This document shows, in pieces, positions 54,716-63,071 of a stretch of 64,000 nucleotides of DNA (positions are counted from its first letter, which is position 1; every line of letters starts with the position of its first letter). This stretch comes from Planctomycetales bacterium 71-10 (GTDB lineage Bacteria; Planctomycetota; Planctomycetia; Isosphaerales; Isosphaeraceae): the NCBI GenBank assembly GCA_001898385.1, contig MKTT01000071.1, forward strand, positions 1-64,000, written 5' to 3'. Both the position numbers and the translations under genes were made by a program. The notes below the pieces were generated by a model. That model ran no database searches. It was not told the origin of the DNA and saw nothing but the letters and a program-made list of their open reading frames with translations.

Positions 54716-54996
54716 GCCGCCTCCTTCCGGCTCAGAAGCCACTCCGTGTAATCCACCAAGGCCAGCGTGATGTCGCTGAACGCGTAGAAATATCCGGTGT
54801 CGGTGTCCTCATAGCGTTGCTTCTCTCGGTCGATCTTGACATTCCCTGCCGCAACTCGGCTCTCCGCGTAGGCGGCCCGATTTGTGACGGGACCACCGGA
54901 GTAACGCTGCGGGCGAAGCAGGGCTTTCCGAAGCTTCCCGGCGTGCATCGGCGAGAAATGAGGCTGGGCCAGGTACAGTTCCAAAAGGCCGCTCAT
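54712..54996 (-). CDS. Small phage hypothetical protein
   Basis: 94 residues. GYFYAFSDITLALVDYTEWL near the end is the most conserved-looking part. Coupled by ATGA overlaps to both neighbours. No family known. Confidence 0.5.
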   Translation of the reverse strand: MSGLLELYLAQPHFSPMHAGKLRKALLRPQRYSGGPVTNRAAYAESRVAAGNVKIDREKQRYEDTDTGYFYAFSDITLALVDYTEWLLSRKEAA

Positions 54997-55415
54997 GCCG
55001 CCCTCCGCTTCGCATAAAGCTGTCTCGCCCGCTCATGCGAATCCCGGTTGGTGCAGGTCATCGGTAACTGTGGCTCCCCGTGCCGTTCGCGGTACGTCAG
55101 GGAGAGTTTCAGCCAGCGGTCGTGCGTGTCCCTAGATGCGGCTGCGTCCCAGCCCCGGTCTGCAGCCTCGACTTGCATGTGGTGGACGTGGGCGTTGTAG
55201 GCCGCCAGCCAGTCGGTTTCCTCGGGGGTGAGGGTGGGCTGGGCCGGTCGCTCGGCGACTGCCGCACGTGCTTCCGCCACGAGCTGCGTCACGGTCTCGA
55301 TGTAGGCATTCAGCTCGAACACTTGGGGGAAGTCTCGGCTCTGGTCCCGCAGAGCTTCAGCGAGGCCGATGGCTTCGCTCAGTTGGTCGGCCATTTGCGT
55401 AAGTAGGTCGTTCAT
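54993..55415 (-). CDS. Phage hypothetical protein with helical C-terminus
   Basis: 140 residues. Opening MNDLLTQMADQLSEAIGLAE is helical; later DWLAAYNAHVHHMQVEAADR and RERHGEPQLPMTCTNRDSHE suggest a metal-binding or structural helix bundle. The start follows the repeated leader CCTTGCTCTGGTT (complement). Confidence 0.5.
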   Translation of the reverse strand: MNDLLTQMADQLSEAIGLAEALRDQSRDFPQVFELNAYIETVTQLVAEARAAVAERPAQPTLTPEETDWLAAYNAHVHHMQVEAADRGWDAAASRDTHDRWLKLSLTYRERHGEPQLPMTCTNRDSHERARQLYAKRRAA

Positions 55416-55457
55416 GGTTGCATCCTTGCTCTGGTTGTAGGTTGTCGGTGTCTCGAT

Positions 55458-55703
55458 CTACGCAGCCTTGCGAAACCGCCGGACGATGCCCGGCCTCTTT
55501 AGCTCCCCGATAGCCCATTCCAACGCGTCGATCTGCCGAGCGTACTCGCCGCAGTTCCGGGCGTAGCGTGCCTTGTCCTCCGGGTCGGGTTCCGCCCTCC
55601 AGTCCTCCAAGTTGTACTGCTCCAACTGCCACAGTTCGCGGAGTAGTTCGTTGAGCTGGTTCAGCTTCCTGCGGCGGGCAAATAAGGTGGGGTTGGTTTT
55701 CAT
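55458..55703 (-). CDS. Small basic coiled-coil protein
   Basis: 81 residues, with ARRRKLNQLNELLRELWQLE and a basic end (GIVRRFRKAA). Uses the repeated leader just upstream. Function unknown. Confidence 0.5.
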   Translation of the reverse strand: MKTNPTLFARRRKLNQLNELLRELWQLEQYNLEDWRAEPDPEDKARYARNCGEYARQIDALEWAIGELKRPGIVRRFRKAA

Positions 55704-55781
55704 ATCAGCGTTCCTTGCTCTGGTTTTTTCTCCTGTGGGGCGACCCTTTCGAGCCGCCCCGGTTTGTCTTAAACTTTGGCC

Positions 55782-56006
55782 TCAAATCTCCACGCTGGAA
55801 GTAATCTCTTCCTTCGTCTTGATGGTCGTCTGGCTGGCGTGCCGTGCGACTTCTTCCCGCAGCCGCTGCCGGGCGTAGTCAACCGGATGGACTCCGGCGG
55901 GAATCAGCTCGTTGACGGTGAAGGCGATGGCCTCCCTGTCTTCAAACGACCATTTGCCGCGTTCGAGGATTTTCACGGAGACTTCCAGCTTGTAGTGCTT
56001 TTTCAT
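55782..56006 (-). CDS. Small phage hypothetical protein
   Basis: 74 residues from ATG 56006, preceded by the repeated leader CCTTGCTCTGGTT (complement). Alternating charged strands and helices (KLEVSVKILERGKWSFEDRE, ARQRLREEVARHASQTTIKT). Function unknown. Confidence 0.5.
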   Translation of the reverse strand: MKKHYKLEVSVKILERGKWSFEDREAIAFTVNELIPAGVHPVDYARQRLREEVARHASQTTIKTKEEITSSVEI

Positions 56007-56341
56007 GGTTGGCGTTCCTTGCTCTGGTTGTTGTCGAAGGTCAGTCCGCAAAAAGCGGCACTGAACTTCTGCCACGCTGGCGAAGCGGCGGGGGGAGTGG
56101 TCAAGGCTGGCCGGACGGCGATTTTGTATGAGCGAGTGAATGCCCGAAGGGCAGAGAGAAAATCGTTGGCCGGACACCCGCAGGGCTTGGCCTTTACCGC
56201 GATGGGGTCGCAGACCCCCTTCTTCCTGCGTTAGGTGCCGGAGGCAGGCGAAGCCGTCCCGAAGGGACCGCAGCGAAGCGGAGTGCTGCAGGGACCGACC
56301 CGCGTAGCGGGGAACGCCCAAGCCCTTCCTGGCCGCCATGC
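56007..56341. other. 335-bp gap with a long RNA-type stem
   Basis: No gene seen. A 15-base stem pairs 56111-56125 with 56159-56173: all but one position pair if G-U wobble is allowed in plus-strand RNA, and a small GCCC/GGGC hairpin (56142-56152) fills the loop. Several more short hairpins with GAAG or TTCG loops follow up to about 56320. Could be a structured RNA or 3' processing signals of the operon. Weak evidence. Confidence 0.4.
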
Positions 56342-57361
56342 TCAACTCGGCCCTCCGCACCGCTTGTACGCCCCCGCCGGAACCGTCCACACCTCCCCCG
56401 GTTTCAGGAAGAAGTGCTCCCTGGTGAACGCGTCCGGCGACATGGCCAACGCCCGAGGTTCGGATGGCTTATCGGACACGAACTCCCGGCCTTTGGCGGC
56501 GATTTCCTCGACCGTCTGACCCTTCCTGATCGTGCTGCGGAAGTCCCGCTCAAGCCCAGCGATCCGCTGGAAGCGTTCCGGGGCGATGGACTTCACGCTG
56601 GCCCACTGGTCTGCGTCCCCGAAGATGCAGGCAAGACAAGAGGTTCTTCCCCAGCCGAGGGAATAACTCGGATGTGGGCGGACGTTCCACCGCCGGATTT
56701 CGTCCCAGACCTGCTCCTCGCTCCAGTCGATGACGTTCCGCCATTGGTGGACGGTGCGGCTCCGGGTGTTCGTCCGGTGCGGCTCGCTCTCGGCGTACCT
56801 GGCCCTGGCGGACGACTCCTGCCGCCGCTCCCCGGTGACGACCAGGATTTTCTTCCCCTGGTAGGCCGGATCATTGGCCAGCACGCGGGCCATCACGTCG
56901 ATCTTGAGATACGCGGAACACCAGCGGACGTTGAGGTCGGCACTGACCTGCGGAAATTTCAGCCGCGTCCCCGGCGTCTCCCGCTTCGTGGGCAGGGTGA
57001 CGGTCTCGCCGCCACGCTCATAGACCACCGGAGCCGTCGCCGTCCGGTCGCGGAGCATTTCACGGACGAACCCGCCTTCCCGCCAGGAGAAGACAACCGG
57101 TATGCCCAACGCCTCGGCGGTGGCCTTCACGTAGGCCCGCGTGCAAGGCCAGTCCATGAGGGCCTCGCCCTGGCCGTCGATATCGTGGTGGTGAAGCTCG
57201 ATCTTGGAGGGCGGGACGCCACGATCCAGCAGGTCAAGCAGGGAGGCGAGGCTGTCTTTGCCGCCGCTGTAACCCACCGCGATCACGTCGTACTGATCGA
57301 GGGGCAGGAGGCAGGAAGGCTCTGGTTCCTCGCTGAAGAGCGTTTTCTGGACCCAGGTCAC
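56342..57361 (-). CDS. PAPS-reductase family / DndC-like protein
   Basis: 339 residues. The N-type ATP pyrophosphatase loop is GYSGGKDSLASLLDLLDRG (SGGKDS at 32-37). Cysteines in DWPCTRAYVK, VRWCSAYLKI and GRTSCLACIFG may bind an iron-sulfur cluster, as in DndC-type proteins. Many phages carry a family member; roles proposed include sulfur transfer to DNA or nucleotides. It overlaps the next gene by four bases and is operonic with a DNA methyltransferase, which supports a modification role. The exact reaction is inferred. Confidence 0.75.
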   Translation of the reverse strand: MTWVQKTLFSEEPEPSCLLPLDQYDVIAVGYSGGKDSLASLLDLLDRGVPPSKIELHHHDIDGQGEALMDWPCTRAYVKATAEALGIPVVFSWREGGFVREMLRDRTATAPVVYERGGETVTLPTKRETPGTRLKFPQVSADLNVRWCSAYLKIDVMARVLANDPAYQGKKILVVTGERRQESSARARYAESEPHRTNTRSRTVHQWRNVIDWSEEQVWDEIRRWNVRPHPSYSLGWGRTSCLACIFGDADQWASVKSIAPERFQRIAGLERDFRSTIRKGQTVEEIAAKGREFVSDKPSEPRALAMSPDAFTREHFFLKPGEVWTVPAGAYKRCGGPS

Positions 57362-57519
57362 GCGGCCTCAACGGGGGTGAGCTGGAACCGCCACTGATAC
57401 TTGTCGATCCGCTCTTCCACGACCGGCAAGCGAACGGTCAGTTGGTTCGAATCGGTGTCGATCTGGATTTCCAACGGTTCCGGAGGATCGTTCGCCAATA
57501 CCGTGAATTCGATCTTCAT
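57358..57519 (-). CDS. Tiny protein between modification genes
   Basis: 53 residues, beta-rich (KIEFTVLANDPPEPLEIQID, QLTVRLPVVEERI). Coupled by ATGA overlaps to the reductase-like gene and the next small gene. No family. Confidence 0.5.
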   Translation of the reverse strand: MKIEFTVLANDPPEPLEIQIDTDSNQLTVRLPVVEERIDKYQWRFQLTPVEAA

Positions 57520-57689
57520 CGTGCTTCCTCCGTGGTCTCTGGGTTCTCGTCCCTGAACGCCCCTCCCTCGCACATCCGGTAAGTCATCTGCCTGACATAC
57601 TCGCTCTCGCCCAGCCTGCCCTCGGATACGGCGATTCGTGCCGCGTAGAGGGCACAGAGGTGGAAGCGGTCGAGGCCAGGGAGGATCAT
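57516..57689 (-). CDS. Small helical protein
   Basis: 57 residues starting MILPGLDRFHLCALYAARIA. ATGA overlaps with the methyltransferase stop and the next gene show coupled translation. Function unknown. Confidence 0.5.
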   Translation of the reverse strand: MILPGLDRFHLCALYAARIAVSEGRLGESEYVRQMTYRMCEGGAFRDENPETTEEAR

Positions 57690-59374
57690 GCTGCCCCGCC
57701 GAACAGGTCTGGCTGGGCTGGCCTTTCCGGCTCCGCCTTCGCCATCGGGACAGTGGCAGGCACGCCCTGGTCTAGGACGGCTCCCCCTCCGGCGACGCGG
57801 GCGCAGGCGATGTCGAAATACTCCGGCTCCCGCTCGATGCCGATGAACCGGAACCCTTCCAGAAGGGCGGCCTTGCCTGTCGAACCGCTTCCGAGGAATG
57901 GATCCAAAACCGTTCCGCCCGGTGGGGTCACGAGGCGGCACAGGTAACGCATCAGATCGGTCGGCTTGACCGTGGGATGCGTGTTCTTCCGCAGGATCGC
58001 CCGGTAGGGGTCGCCGTCTGAGAAGCCGCGACCGCTCTCGTTCTTAACTCCTGCGGGCCGATTCTCAAACCGCTCCAGCCCCTCATCCCGGTCCTTCCGG
58101 CTCGCCTTGGCACAGTAAAAGAAGCGTGCTGCGGAACCCGAATCGCCCCTCGGCTGAGTCGCTGGGCGCCCGTCGAACTGACCATAGACGTTGTTCGTCT
58201 TGCTGCTAGGCTCGTCGCCCGTGACGGCCCGCGACTGGCCTGGGGCGTCGGGGAAGCAGGAGAGGACTTCATCGCTGCCGTCGTGGATCAGATTGGCGGG
58301 CCATCTTCCGGCCGGATCTCCGCCACGAATGCCGGGCTTGGCGGCGAAGTTCGTCCCGCCCGTTTCCGTGTAACGTCGATCTTGAGATGCTTCGCTGACC
58401 CTCTGGCGGCTTTCTCCGGTCGGCTGCACCCGGCAGCCCTCGATCTTGAGGGCACCGGTGCCGTGGGCTAGGACGTTCTGAGCAACTGTCCCTCTGAAAG
58501 GCTTCCGGGCGACCACGATCGGCTCATGAGCTGGCTTCAGAGCCGTGCCCCAGCCCTCCCAGTCGCCTTCGAGGTTGTGCGATTTGGGGAATCCACTGCC
58601 GAAGACCCACATTATCTGGTCGCGGATCTCGAACCCCGCGTCCTCGATACCGGCTGAGAGACGGTGATAGCCCCGCGGAGAACCGAAGGCGAGGAGGTGC
58701 CCCCCCGGTTTCAACACGCGATAACATTCCTTGGCCCACAGCCTGCACCAGTCTTGAAACTTGTGGCCTGACCAAGGGACATCCGTGTACCTCCTTACGT
58801 CCTCTAGGCGTGCCTTCAGTACGGCGGCCCGCGTTTGATCGGCTGTTCCCGTCCATCGGTTGCCTCTTGGCCGGTCAAGCCATTCCTCCACCGCCTCAGC
58901 CCAGATCTCGAAGTCGAGAGACTTCTTGGCCGTCAGCGGGTACTTCCTGAACAGCGATACCAGCCGGTCACACCCTTCCTTATCTTGCACGACAAACACC
59001 GATTGCGGCTTGCTTGCCCCGTCGCCGTCGAGATCATGTATCGAGCCGTATCCGACAAACCTCATGATCCGCTCCAGCGCCGCTCTGTCGTCGCGGCGAA
59101 GCTTGAGTTGAAACGCACAAACGTGCGTGCCCCGCTCGTGTCTCTGGACCCGGAAATGACCTTCGCCATCCGTGAAACCTGCGAGCCAATACCCGAAACC
59201 GCAGTCTTCCCGGCCATCAAAGTTGTCCCAGCCTTTCCCCATGAATCCGCCTGGGAACGCGTAGGGTGGATCGGTGACGATGCTGTCCACCGACTCCGGT
59301 GCGAGTGTCTTCAGAGCCTCAATGCAGTCGCCGAGGTGGAGGGTCGCTCGGTGGAGTTGAACGGTCCGGGTCAC
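57686..59374 (-). CDS. DNA methyltransferase with in-frame LAGLIDADG domain
   Basis: 562 residues. Methyltransferase parts: DPPY at 35-38, GFMGKGW, then YRVLKPGGHLLAFGSPRGYH, ALKPAHEPIVVARKPFRGTV, THPTVKPTDLMRYLCRLVTP and the SAM site DPFLGSGSTGKAA near residue 490. In relatives, the GKGWD segment leads directly to the LKPGGHLLAFG region. Here about 145 residues (roughly 57-200) are inserted between them: GYWLAGFTDGEGHF is a LAGLIDADG helix and VFVVQDKEGCDRLVSLFRKY with PLTAKKSLDFEIWAEAVEEW are the rest of a single-motif homing endonuclease. The insertion keeps the frame and lacks the usual intein ends (no terminal His-Asn), so it is not a simple intein. Both activities look intact by motif; neither is shown. 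Confidence 0.8.
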   Translation of the reverse strand: MTRTVQLHRATLHLGDCIEALKTLAPESVDSIVTDPPYAFPGGFMGKGWDNFDGREDCGFGYWLAGFTDGEGHFRVQRHERGTHVCAFQLKLRRDDRAALERIMRFVGYGSIHDLDGDGASKPQSVFVVQDKEGCDRLVSLFRKYPLTAKKSLDFEIWAEAVEEWLDRPRGNRWTGTADQTRAAVLKARLEDVRRYTDVPWSGHKFQDWCRLWAKECYRVLKPGGHLLAFGSPRGYHRLSAGIEDAGFEIRDQIMWVFGSGFPKSHNLEGDWEGWGTALKPAHEPIVVARKPFRGTVAQNVLAHGTGALKIEGCRVQPTGESRQRVSEASQDRRYTETGGTNFAAKPGIRGGDPAGRWPANLIHDGSDEVLSCFPDAPGQSRAVTGDEPSSKTNNVYGQFDGRPATQPRGDSGSAARFFYCAKASRKDRDEGLERFENRPAGVKNESGRGFSDGDPYRAILRKNTHPTVKPTDLMRYLCRLVTPPGGTVLDPFLGSGSTGKAALLEGFRFIGIEREPEYFDIACARVAGGGAVLDQGVPATVPMAKAEPERPAQPDLFGGAA

Positions 59375-59403
59375 GCGGCCTCGTCGGTCGCCGTGGCTTT
59401 GAT

Positions 59404-59682
59404 CTACTTCCGCACCATTTTCAGAACGGGCTCGGACTTCGCCCCGTGGTCAACAGCCCAATGGATTACGCCTTCGGCAGCTCGGAGAGCTTCAAGTAGC
59501 GCTGGAGCTGCCCGGTACAGCGGATCGGCCTCGATGTACGCCCTCACGGCCTCCTCAATAGGACTGATGAGTGCCTCGCCCTTCACGCCCGCCATGAACT
59601 GGCATTCGCGTTCGGATTGGGCTTCAGCGAATCGGCGGCGTGCTGCTGTTGAGGCGGCGGGATTCAGTTTGATTTGAGACAT
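59404..59682 (-). CDS. Small phage protein upstream of methyltransferase
   Basis: 92 residues. PALLEALRAAEGVIHWAVDH is a phrase common in small phage operon proteins. It starts after the long repeated leader AAGGATGGTTCACC and lies 30 bases upstream of the methyltransferase start. Confidence 0.55.
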   Translation of the reverse strand: MSQIKLNPAASTAARRRFAEAQSERECQFMAGVKGEALISPIEEAVRAYIEADPLYRAAPALLEALRAAEGVIHWAVDHGAKSEPVLKMVRK

Positions 59683-59689
59683 GGTGAAC

Positions 59690-59720
59690 CATCCTTGGTG
59701 AGTTGTTGGGGTGGGGCGAC
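59690..59720 (-). repeat. Repeated 31-bp operon leader, copy 1
   Basis: CATCCTTGGTGAGTTGTTGG followed by GGTGGGGCGAC is identical in copy 2 at 61693-61723. On the minus strand it ends in the ribosome site AAGGATGG. A GGGCGAC/GGCCGCCC hairpin follows on its far side, after the upstream gene. It likely marks a transcript-processing or translation-control unit. Confidence 0.65.
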
Positions 59721-59742
59721 CCGTAGGCCGCCCCCGTGGTTG

Positions 59743-61686
59743 CTATGCGGCCTTCCGTGCCTTCTTCGCTTTGGCGGGCTTCTCGGGCTGCGGGAGCGAG
59801 CCGAACTCCATCCCGGCGGGGAGCCAGTTGGTCAGGCGTTCCACCTGCTCCGGCGTCTTGCCGTGCTTCTTTGGCCCCGCGAACGCCTGATGCAGATCCT
59901 CGGCTAGAGCGGCTTTCTTGCTGTTCCGGCGGTGCGAGGCCCACTGCTGGCCGAGCAACTCGGCACCGAGGTCGAGCAGCTGGTCCTTGGTGAGGCGGCC
60001 AAGGTAGTTGTCCTTGGTCGGTCGCCAGTATCCGGCCACGTTCGCCCCGGTCTGGGCCAGTGCGATGTCGTAGGCCGTCCGGCGGTCGTCGTCCGGCCCC
60101 GCCTTCGGAAGTAGTTTCGGCTCCAATGTGCTGGCCACGCAGTAGGCGAGGATGGCGTGCTTCTGCTCCAATGTCAGGGCTTGCAGGGCGGCGAACTGGT
60201 CCTGCTGGTTGTCCAGTTCCAGCCAATCCAGCGGCAGGGAATCCTTGATCGGCTTCAACTGCTCCGCCACGAACTCGCGGGCAGCCGAAGATGCGGGGCC
60301 GCCGAAGTTCGCATTGAACGAGACGTTCGGCCCGTCATAGGCGTGGCTGAGGCCGCAGCAGTTCTTGGCCGCCTTGAACACCAGCAGGTCGAACGCGATC
60401 TGTGGATGCTTGGCGATCTCTGCCTGTGCGGCTCCCAGCCGGTAGGCCTTCAGGTCATCGATGAGCGGCTTCGAGAGCCCAGTCGGTTTGGCTTCCGCCT
60501 CGGACTTCCGCGCTTCGCGGACATCCTTTTCCGGCTCACCCACTTCCTTGCTGTCCTCCGGCTTCATCAGCCCCATTTCGATGCGGACCTCGCCGTTGCC
60601 CACCGTGACGTAGCACCCGGACATCGCCTTCTGCTCGGGGGTGAAGACGCCGTATTCCTCGATCTTCGTCTCAAGTTCGTAAAGCTTGTCTTGCACCCCT
60701 TCGTGCTTCTCGCTTAGGGCGTCCCACTCCTCGGAATCGCTGTCCATCTCGTCGAGATGCTTGTCGAGGGCGTCGAACTCGGCTTGCAGCTTCTCCTTCT
60801 CGTCCAGCCATTCCTTCGGGGCATCGAGCGGTACCGGCTCCAGTTCTTCGCACTGGTTGGCGAACTGCCAGTCCCGCTCAAGGGCGGTTTCCACCCACTT
60901 CCAGCCGTCCGCTTTCAGTTGCTCGGCGGCGGCTTCCAGCTTCCGGCTGGCGAGTTCCCTCACGAGGTCGGGGCTGTCGAGATAGGTGTCGTCCCCGAAC
61001 AGGTCGCGGCGGATAACCCCGCCAGCGGACTCGTAGGCCTCCAAGCCGACGAACCGGGCGAGCGTCGAGTCGCCTTTGATCGAGTTCTCGGTGAGGATGC
61101 CGCGGATTTCTCGCGGGCTGTCCTTCTGCCAGCCGCTCAGCCCCTTCCACACCTTCACCTGACGCTTCTTGTCGTCGGTGACGGTGAAGGCCATGAGCGA
61201 TTCGAGGGTCATCTCCCCGGCCCGGTAGGCGGCCAGCAGCGAGGGGGCTACGCGGGCCAATTTCATCCGCTGCTCGACGTGCTTCGCCGTGACGCCGAAG
61301 TTCAGGGCGATCTCCTCGGCGGAACGTCCCTTGTCGGCGAGGGCCGCGAACGCCTCGAACTCGTCGGCAGGGTGCATGGCGGAGCGGACGATGTTTTCCG
61401 CGAGGCTCAATTCCGCCGCCTGTTCCTCGGAGGCGATCTGGCAGGGGACGGCGTAATCCTCCGTCAGCTTGCCCTCGGCCTGTAGTTGCTGGAGGGCGGC
61501 CAAGCGGCGTGCCCCGGCGATGACGTGATAGGTGCCGTCCCCGGCTTCCGTGACGACAAGATTCTGCATCAGGCCGTGGGCGAGGATCGAGGCTTTCATG
61601 TCCTCGATGCCGCTCTGCGTCAGCGTCTTGCGAGCGTTAAGCGGGCTTTTCGACAGCTTGGTGATTTCGATGTTTTGGGTAGTCAT
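59743..61686 (-). CDS. ParB/Srx-family protein
   Basis: 647 residues starting at MTTQNIEITK, because AAGGATGG lies eight bases upstream; an ATG nine bases earlier is too near that site. The N-terminal ParB nuclease/CTPase core is visible (LSKSPLNARKTLTQSGIEDM, HVIAGARRLAALQQLQAEGK, ELSLAENIVRSAMHPADEFE, AEEIALNFGVTAKHVEQRMK). The remainder is long and helical with a charged middle. No ParA is encoded in the window. It may act in partition, or as a phage transcription or nuclease factor as in other ParB-carrying phages. Confidence 0.75.
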   Translation of the reverse strand: MTTQNIEITKLSKSPLNARKTLTQSGIEDMKASILAHGLMQNLVVTEAGDGTYHVIAGARRLAALQQLQAEGKLTEDYAVPCQIASEEQAAELSLAENIVRSAMHPADEFEAFAALADKGRSAEEIALNFGVTAKHVEQRMKLARVAPSLLAAYRAGEMTLESLMAFTVTDDKKRQVKVWKGLSGWQKDSPREIRGILTENSIKGDSTLARFVGLEAYESAGGVIRRDLFGDDTYLDSPDLVRELASRKLEAAAEQLKADGWKWVETALERDWQFANQCEELEPVPLDAPKEWLDEKEKLQAEFDALDKHLDEMDSDSEEWDALSEKHEGVQDKLYELETKIEEYGVFTPEQKAMSGCYVTVGNGEVRIEMGLMKPEDSKEVGEPEKDVREARKSEAEAKPTGLSKPLIDDLKAYRLGAAQAEIAKHPQIAFDLLVFKAAKNCCGLSHAYDGPNVSFNANFGGPASSAAREFVAEQLKPIKDSLPLDWLELDNQQDQFAALQALTLEQKHAILAYCVASTLEPKLLPKAGPDDDRRTAYDIALAQTGANVAGYWRPTKDNYLGRLTKDQLLDLGAELLGQQWASHRRNSKKAALAEDLHQAFAGPKKHGKTPEQVERLTNWLPAGMEFGSLPQPEKPAKAKKARKAA

Positions 61687-61692
61687 GTTGTC

Positions 61693-61723
61693 CATCCTTG
61701 GTGAGTTGTTGGGGTGGGGCGAC
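61693..61723 (-). repeat. Repeated 31-bp operon leader, copy 2
   Basis: Identical to copy 1 at 59690-59720, upstream of the ParB-family gene. Three shorter leaders of a related style, CCTTGCTCTGGTT, precede the genes starting at 55415, 55703 and 56006 (at 55424, 55713 and 56017). Confidence 0.65.
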
Positions 61724-61746
61724 ACGGAGGCCGCCCCGGTGGGTGG

Positions 61747-61956
61747 TTAGGAGTTCGTATCGCTGAGTAGCTTGCGGATTCGCTCAGCGAGGGACGCTTC
61801 CCCGTCCGTCTCGCCCAAGGAGTACGCATCGTCGAGATTTCCGCCTGACCAGCCGTGGATGTCGAAGCATCCGTCCTCTTCGCGGTCAACGAGCGGTGCA
61901 ATCTGAGAAATGACCTCGCGGATTTGTTCGAGGATTTTGCTGTCGTTATCAGCCAT
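61747..61956 (-). CDS. Small acidic protein
   Basis: 69 residues. Start chosen at ATG 61956 because GGAGG lies six bases upstream. Words include ILEQIREVISQIAPLVDREE and GETDGEASLAERIRKLLSDT. First gene of the operon; a TTGACC/TAGTGT pair about 60 bases upstream may be its promoter. Function unknown. Confidence 0.55.
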   Translation of the reverse strand: MADNDSKILEQIREVISQIAPLVDREEDGCFDIHGWSGGNLDDAYSLGETDGEASLAERIRKLLSDTNS

Positions 61957-62141
61957 ACTGGCCTCCTTGCTCATGCCGGACTTCATCGTCCGAATGCATG
62001 GGGGGACACTAGAGGCGATTTGCCGAATGGTCAATCACTTTATTTGACGTTCAGGCAATCATTCCGCTTGCGCGACAAGATGGGGCGTGGTAGGCATTCG
62101 GTGGAGTATGCGATAAGGGATAGGACAAAGAAGGAGGCGGT

Positions 62142-62486
62142 ATGACTGGACGAGTGAAATCGTTAAGGAAAGCTCTGGCAGAGTTGCTGGACGAAGTGGA
62201 TAAAAATGTTACTCCGAATGAAAAGGACGGAATATGGAAGGCTGCCCTTGAACAATCACGAGCGGCTCTCGCGCTGCCACCGGACGAGGCGGACGACGAG
62301 ATGATGGACGATTACCAGGCGATGCAGGAGCAGAATGCGAGGCTCCGAGCATCGTTGGAGGAGAGCAACAGGATGATTAGACAATTGTGGGCACGCGCCG
62401 CAGGGGCAAGGGACATCCGCGATGTCACTGCAGAAGTGAACGCTCAACTGGCGCGGAATGAAGCGGCGACGACGAGCAACGGATAG
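62142..62486 (+). CDS. Helical protein of the divergent regulatory pair
   Basis: 114 residues with AAGGAGGCGGT upstream. Almost entirely helical, with DYQAMQEQNARLRASLEESN forming a coiled coil. It precedes a HTH gene and may modulate it. Confidence 0.55.
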   Translation: MTGRVKSLRKALAELLDEVDKNVTPNEKDGIWKAALEQSRAALALPPDEADDEMMDDYQAMQEQNARLRASLEESNRMIRQLWARAAGARDIRDVTAEVNAQLARNEAATTSNG

Positions 62487-62500
62487 AACAGGGATACAGA

Positions 62501-62782
62501 ATGCTCCACACCCCCCACGCCCTCCACCCCCTCACCCTCTGGCGAAAAGCCAACCGCTACAGCCACGCTGGCTTCGCGGGCCTACTCGCCGAGAAGTTCC
62601 CCGGCATCACGGTCTCAAAGCAGGCCGTCTCCGCCTGGGAACAGCTGCTGGCCCGCCCCACGCCCGACAAGATCGCGGCGATTGAGAAGCTGACGGACCA
62701 CGAAGTTCTGGCCGAGGATTTCCGGGAATACCGGGGCAGGGGGAGGCCGCCCCGGAAAACCGTTCCCGCCCCTCAATCGTAA
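62501..62782 (+). CDS. HTH protein, Cro/CI-like candidate
   Basis: 93 residues. LLAEKFPGITVSKQAVSAWE is the HTH, with PDKIAAIEKLTDHEVLAED as the following helices, similar to phage XRE/Cro proteins. The C-terminal tail is basic and proline-rich. It is divergent from the early minus operon, where an immunity regulator is expected. Its 3' end overlaps the next minus gene by ten bases. Confidence 0.7.
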   Translation: MLHTPHALHPLTLWRKANRYSHAGFAGLLAEKFPGITVSKQAVSAWEQLLARPTPDKIAAIEKLTDHEVLAEDFREYRGRGRPPRKTVPAPQS

Positions 62783-63069
62783 TACCGCTTCTTCCTCTCC
62801 ATCCCGCTCCACACCCCCGCCTTCCTCTGCAATGCTTCCCTGTCCGCTTTCACCTCGGCCAGCAACACATCGAACCGGGCCGCGATCTTCCCCGCGCTCT
62901 CCGGCTCGAGGTCGGCCACCATGTCGGCCAGGGCAAGCCTGAGCAGCTTGGCCGGGCCTTCGTCGGGAAGCGTGCCGGTGGCGGTTCGCTGGACGATCAG
63001 GTGACTGTTCACGCGGTTGAAGCGGGAGCGGACTTCTAGGGTGAGGGAGTAGGTGAGTTCTCGGGGCAT
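62773..63069 (-). CDS. Phage hypothetical protein
   Basis: 98 residues starting MPRELTYSLT. VRSRFNRVNSHLIVQRTATG is beta-like, with helices after (AARFDVLLAEVKADREALQR). Function unknown. Confidence 0.5.
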   Translation of the reverse strand: MPRELTYSLTLEVRSRFNRVNSHLIVQRTATGTLPDEGPAKLLRLALADMVADLEPESAGKIAARFDVLLAEVKADREALQRKAGVWSGMERKKRYYD

Positions 63070-63071
63070 GG

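Noticed and set aside
57686-59374. Intein in the methyltransferase
   Set aside because: A Cys lies near the insert start, but there is no His-Asn/Cys-Ser-Thr end and no room for splicing domains in about 145 residues.
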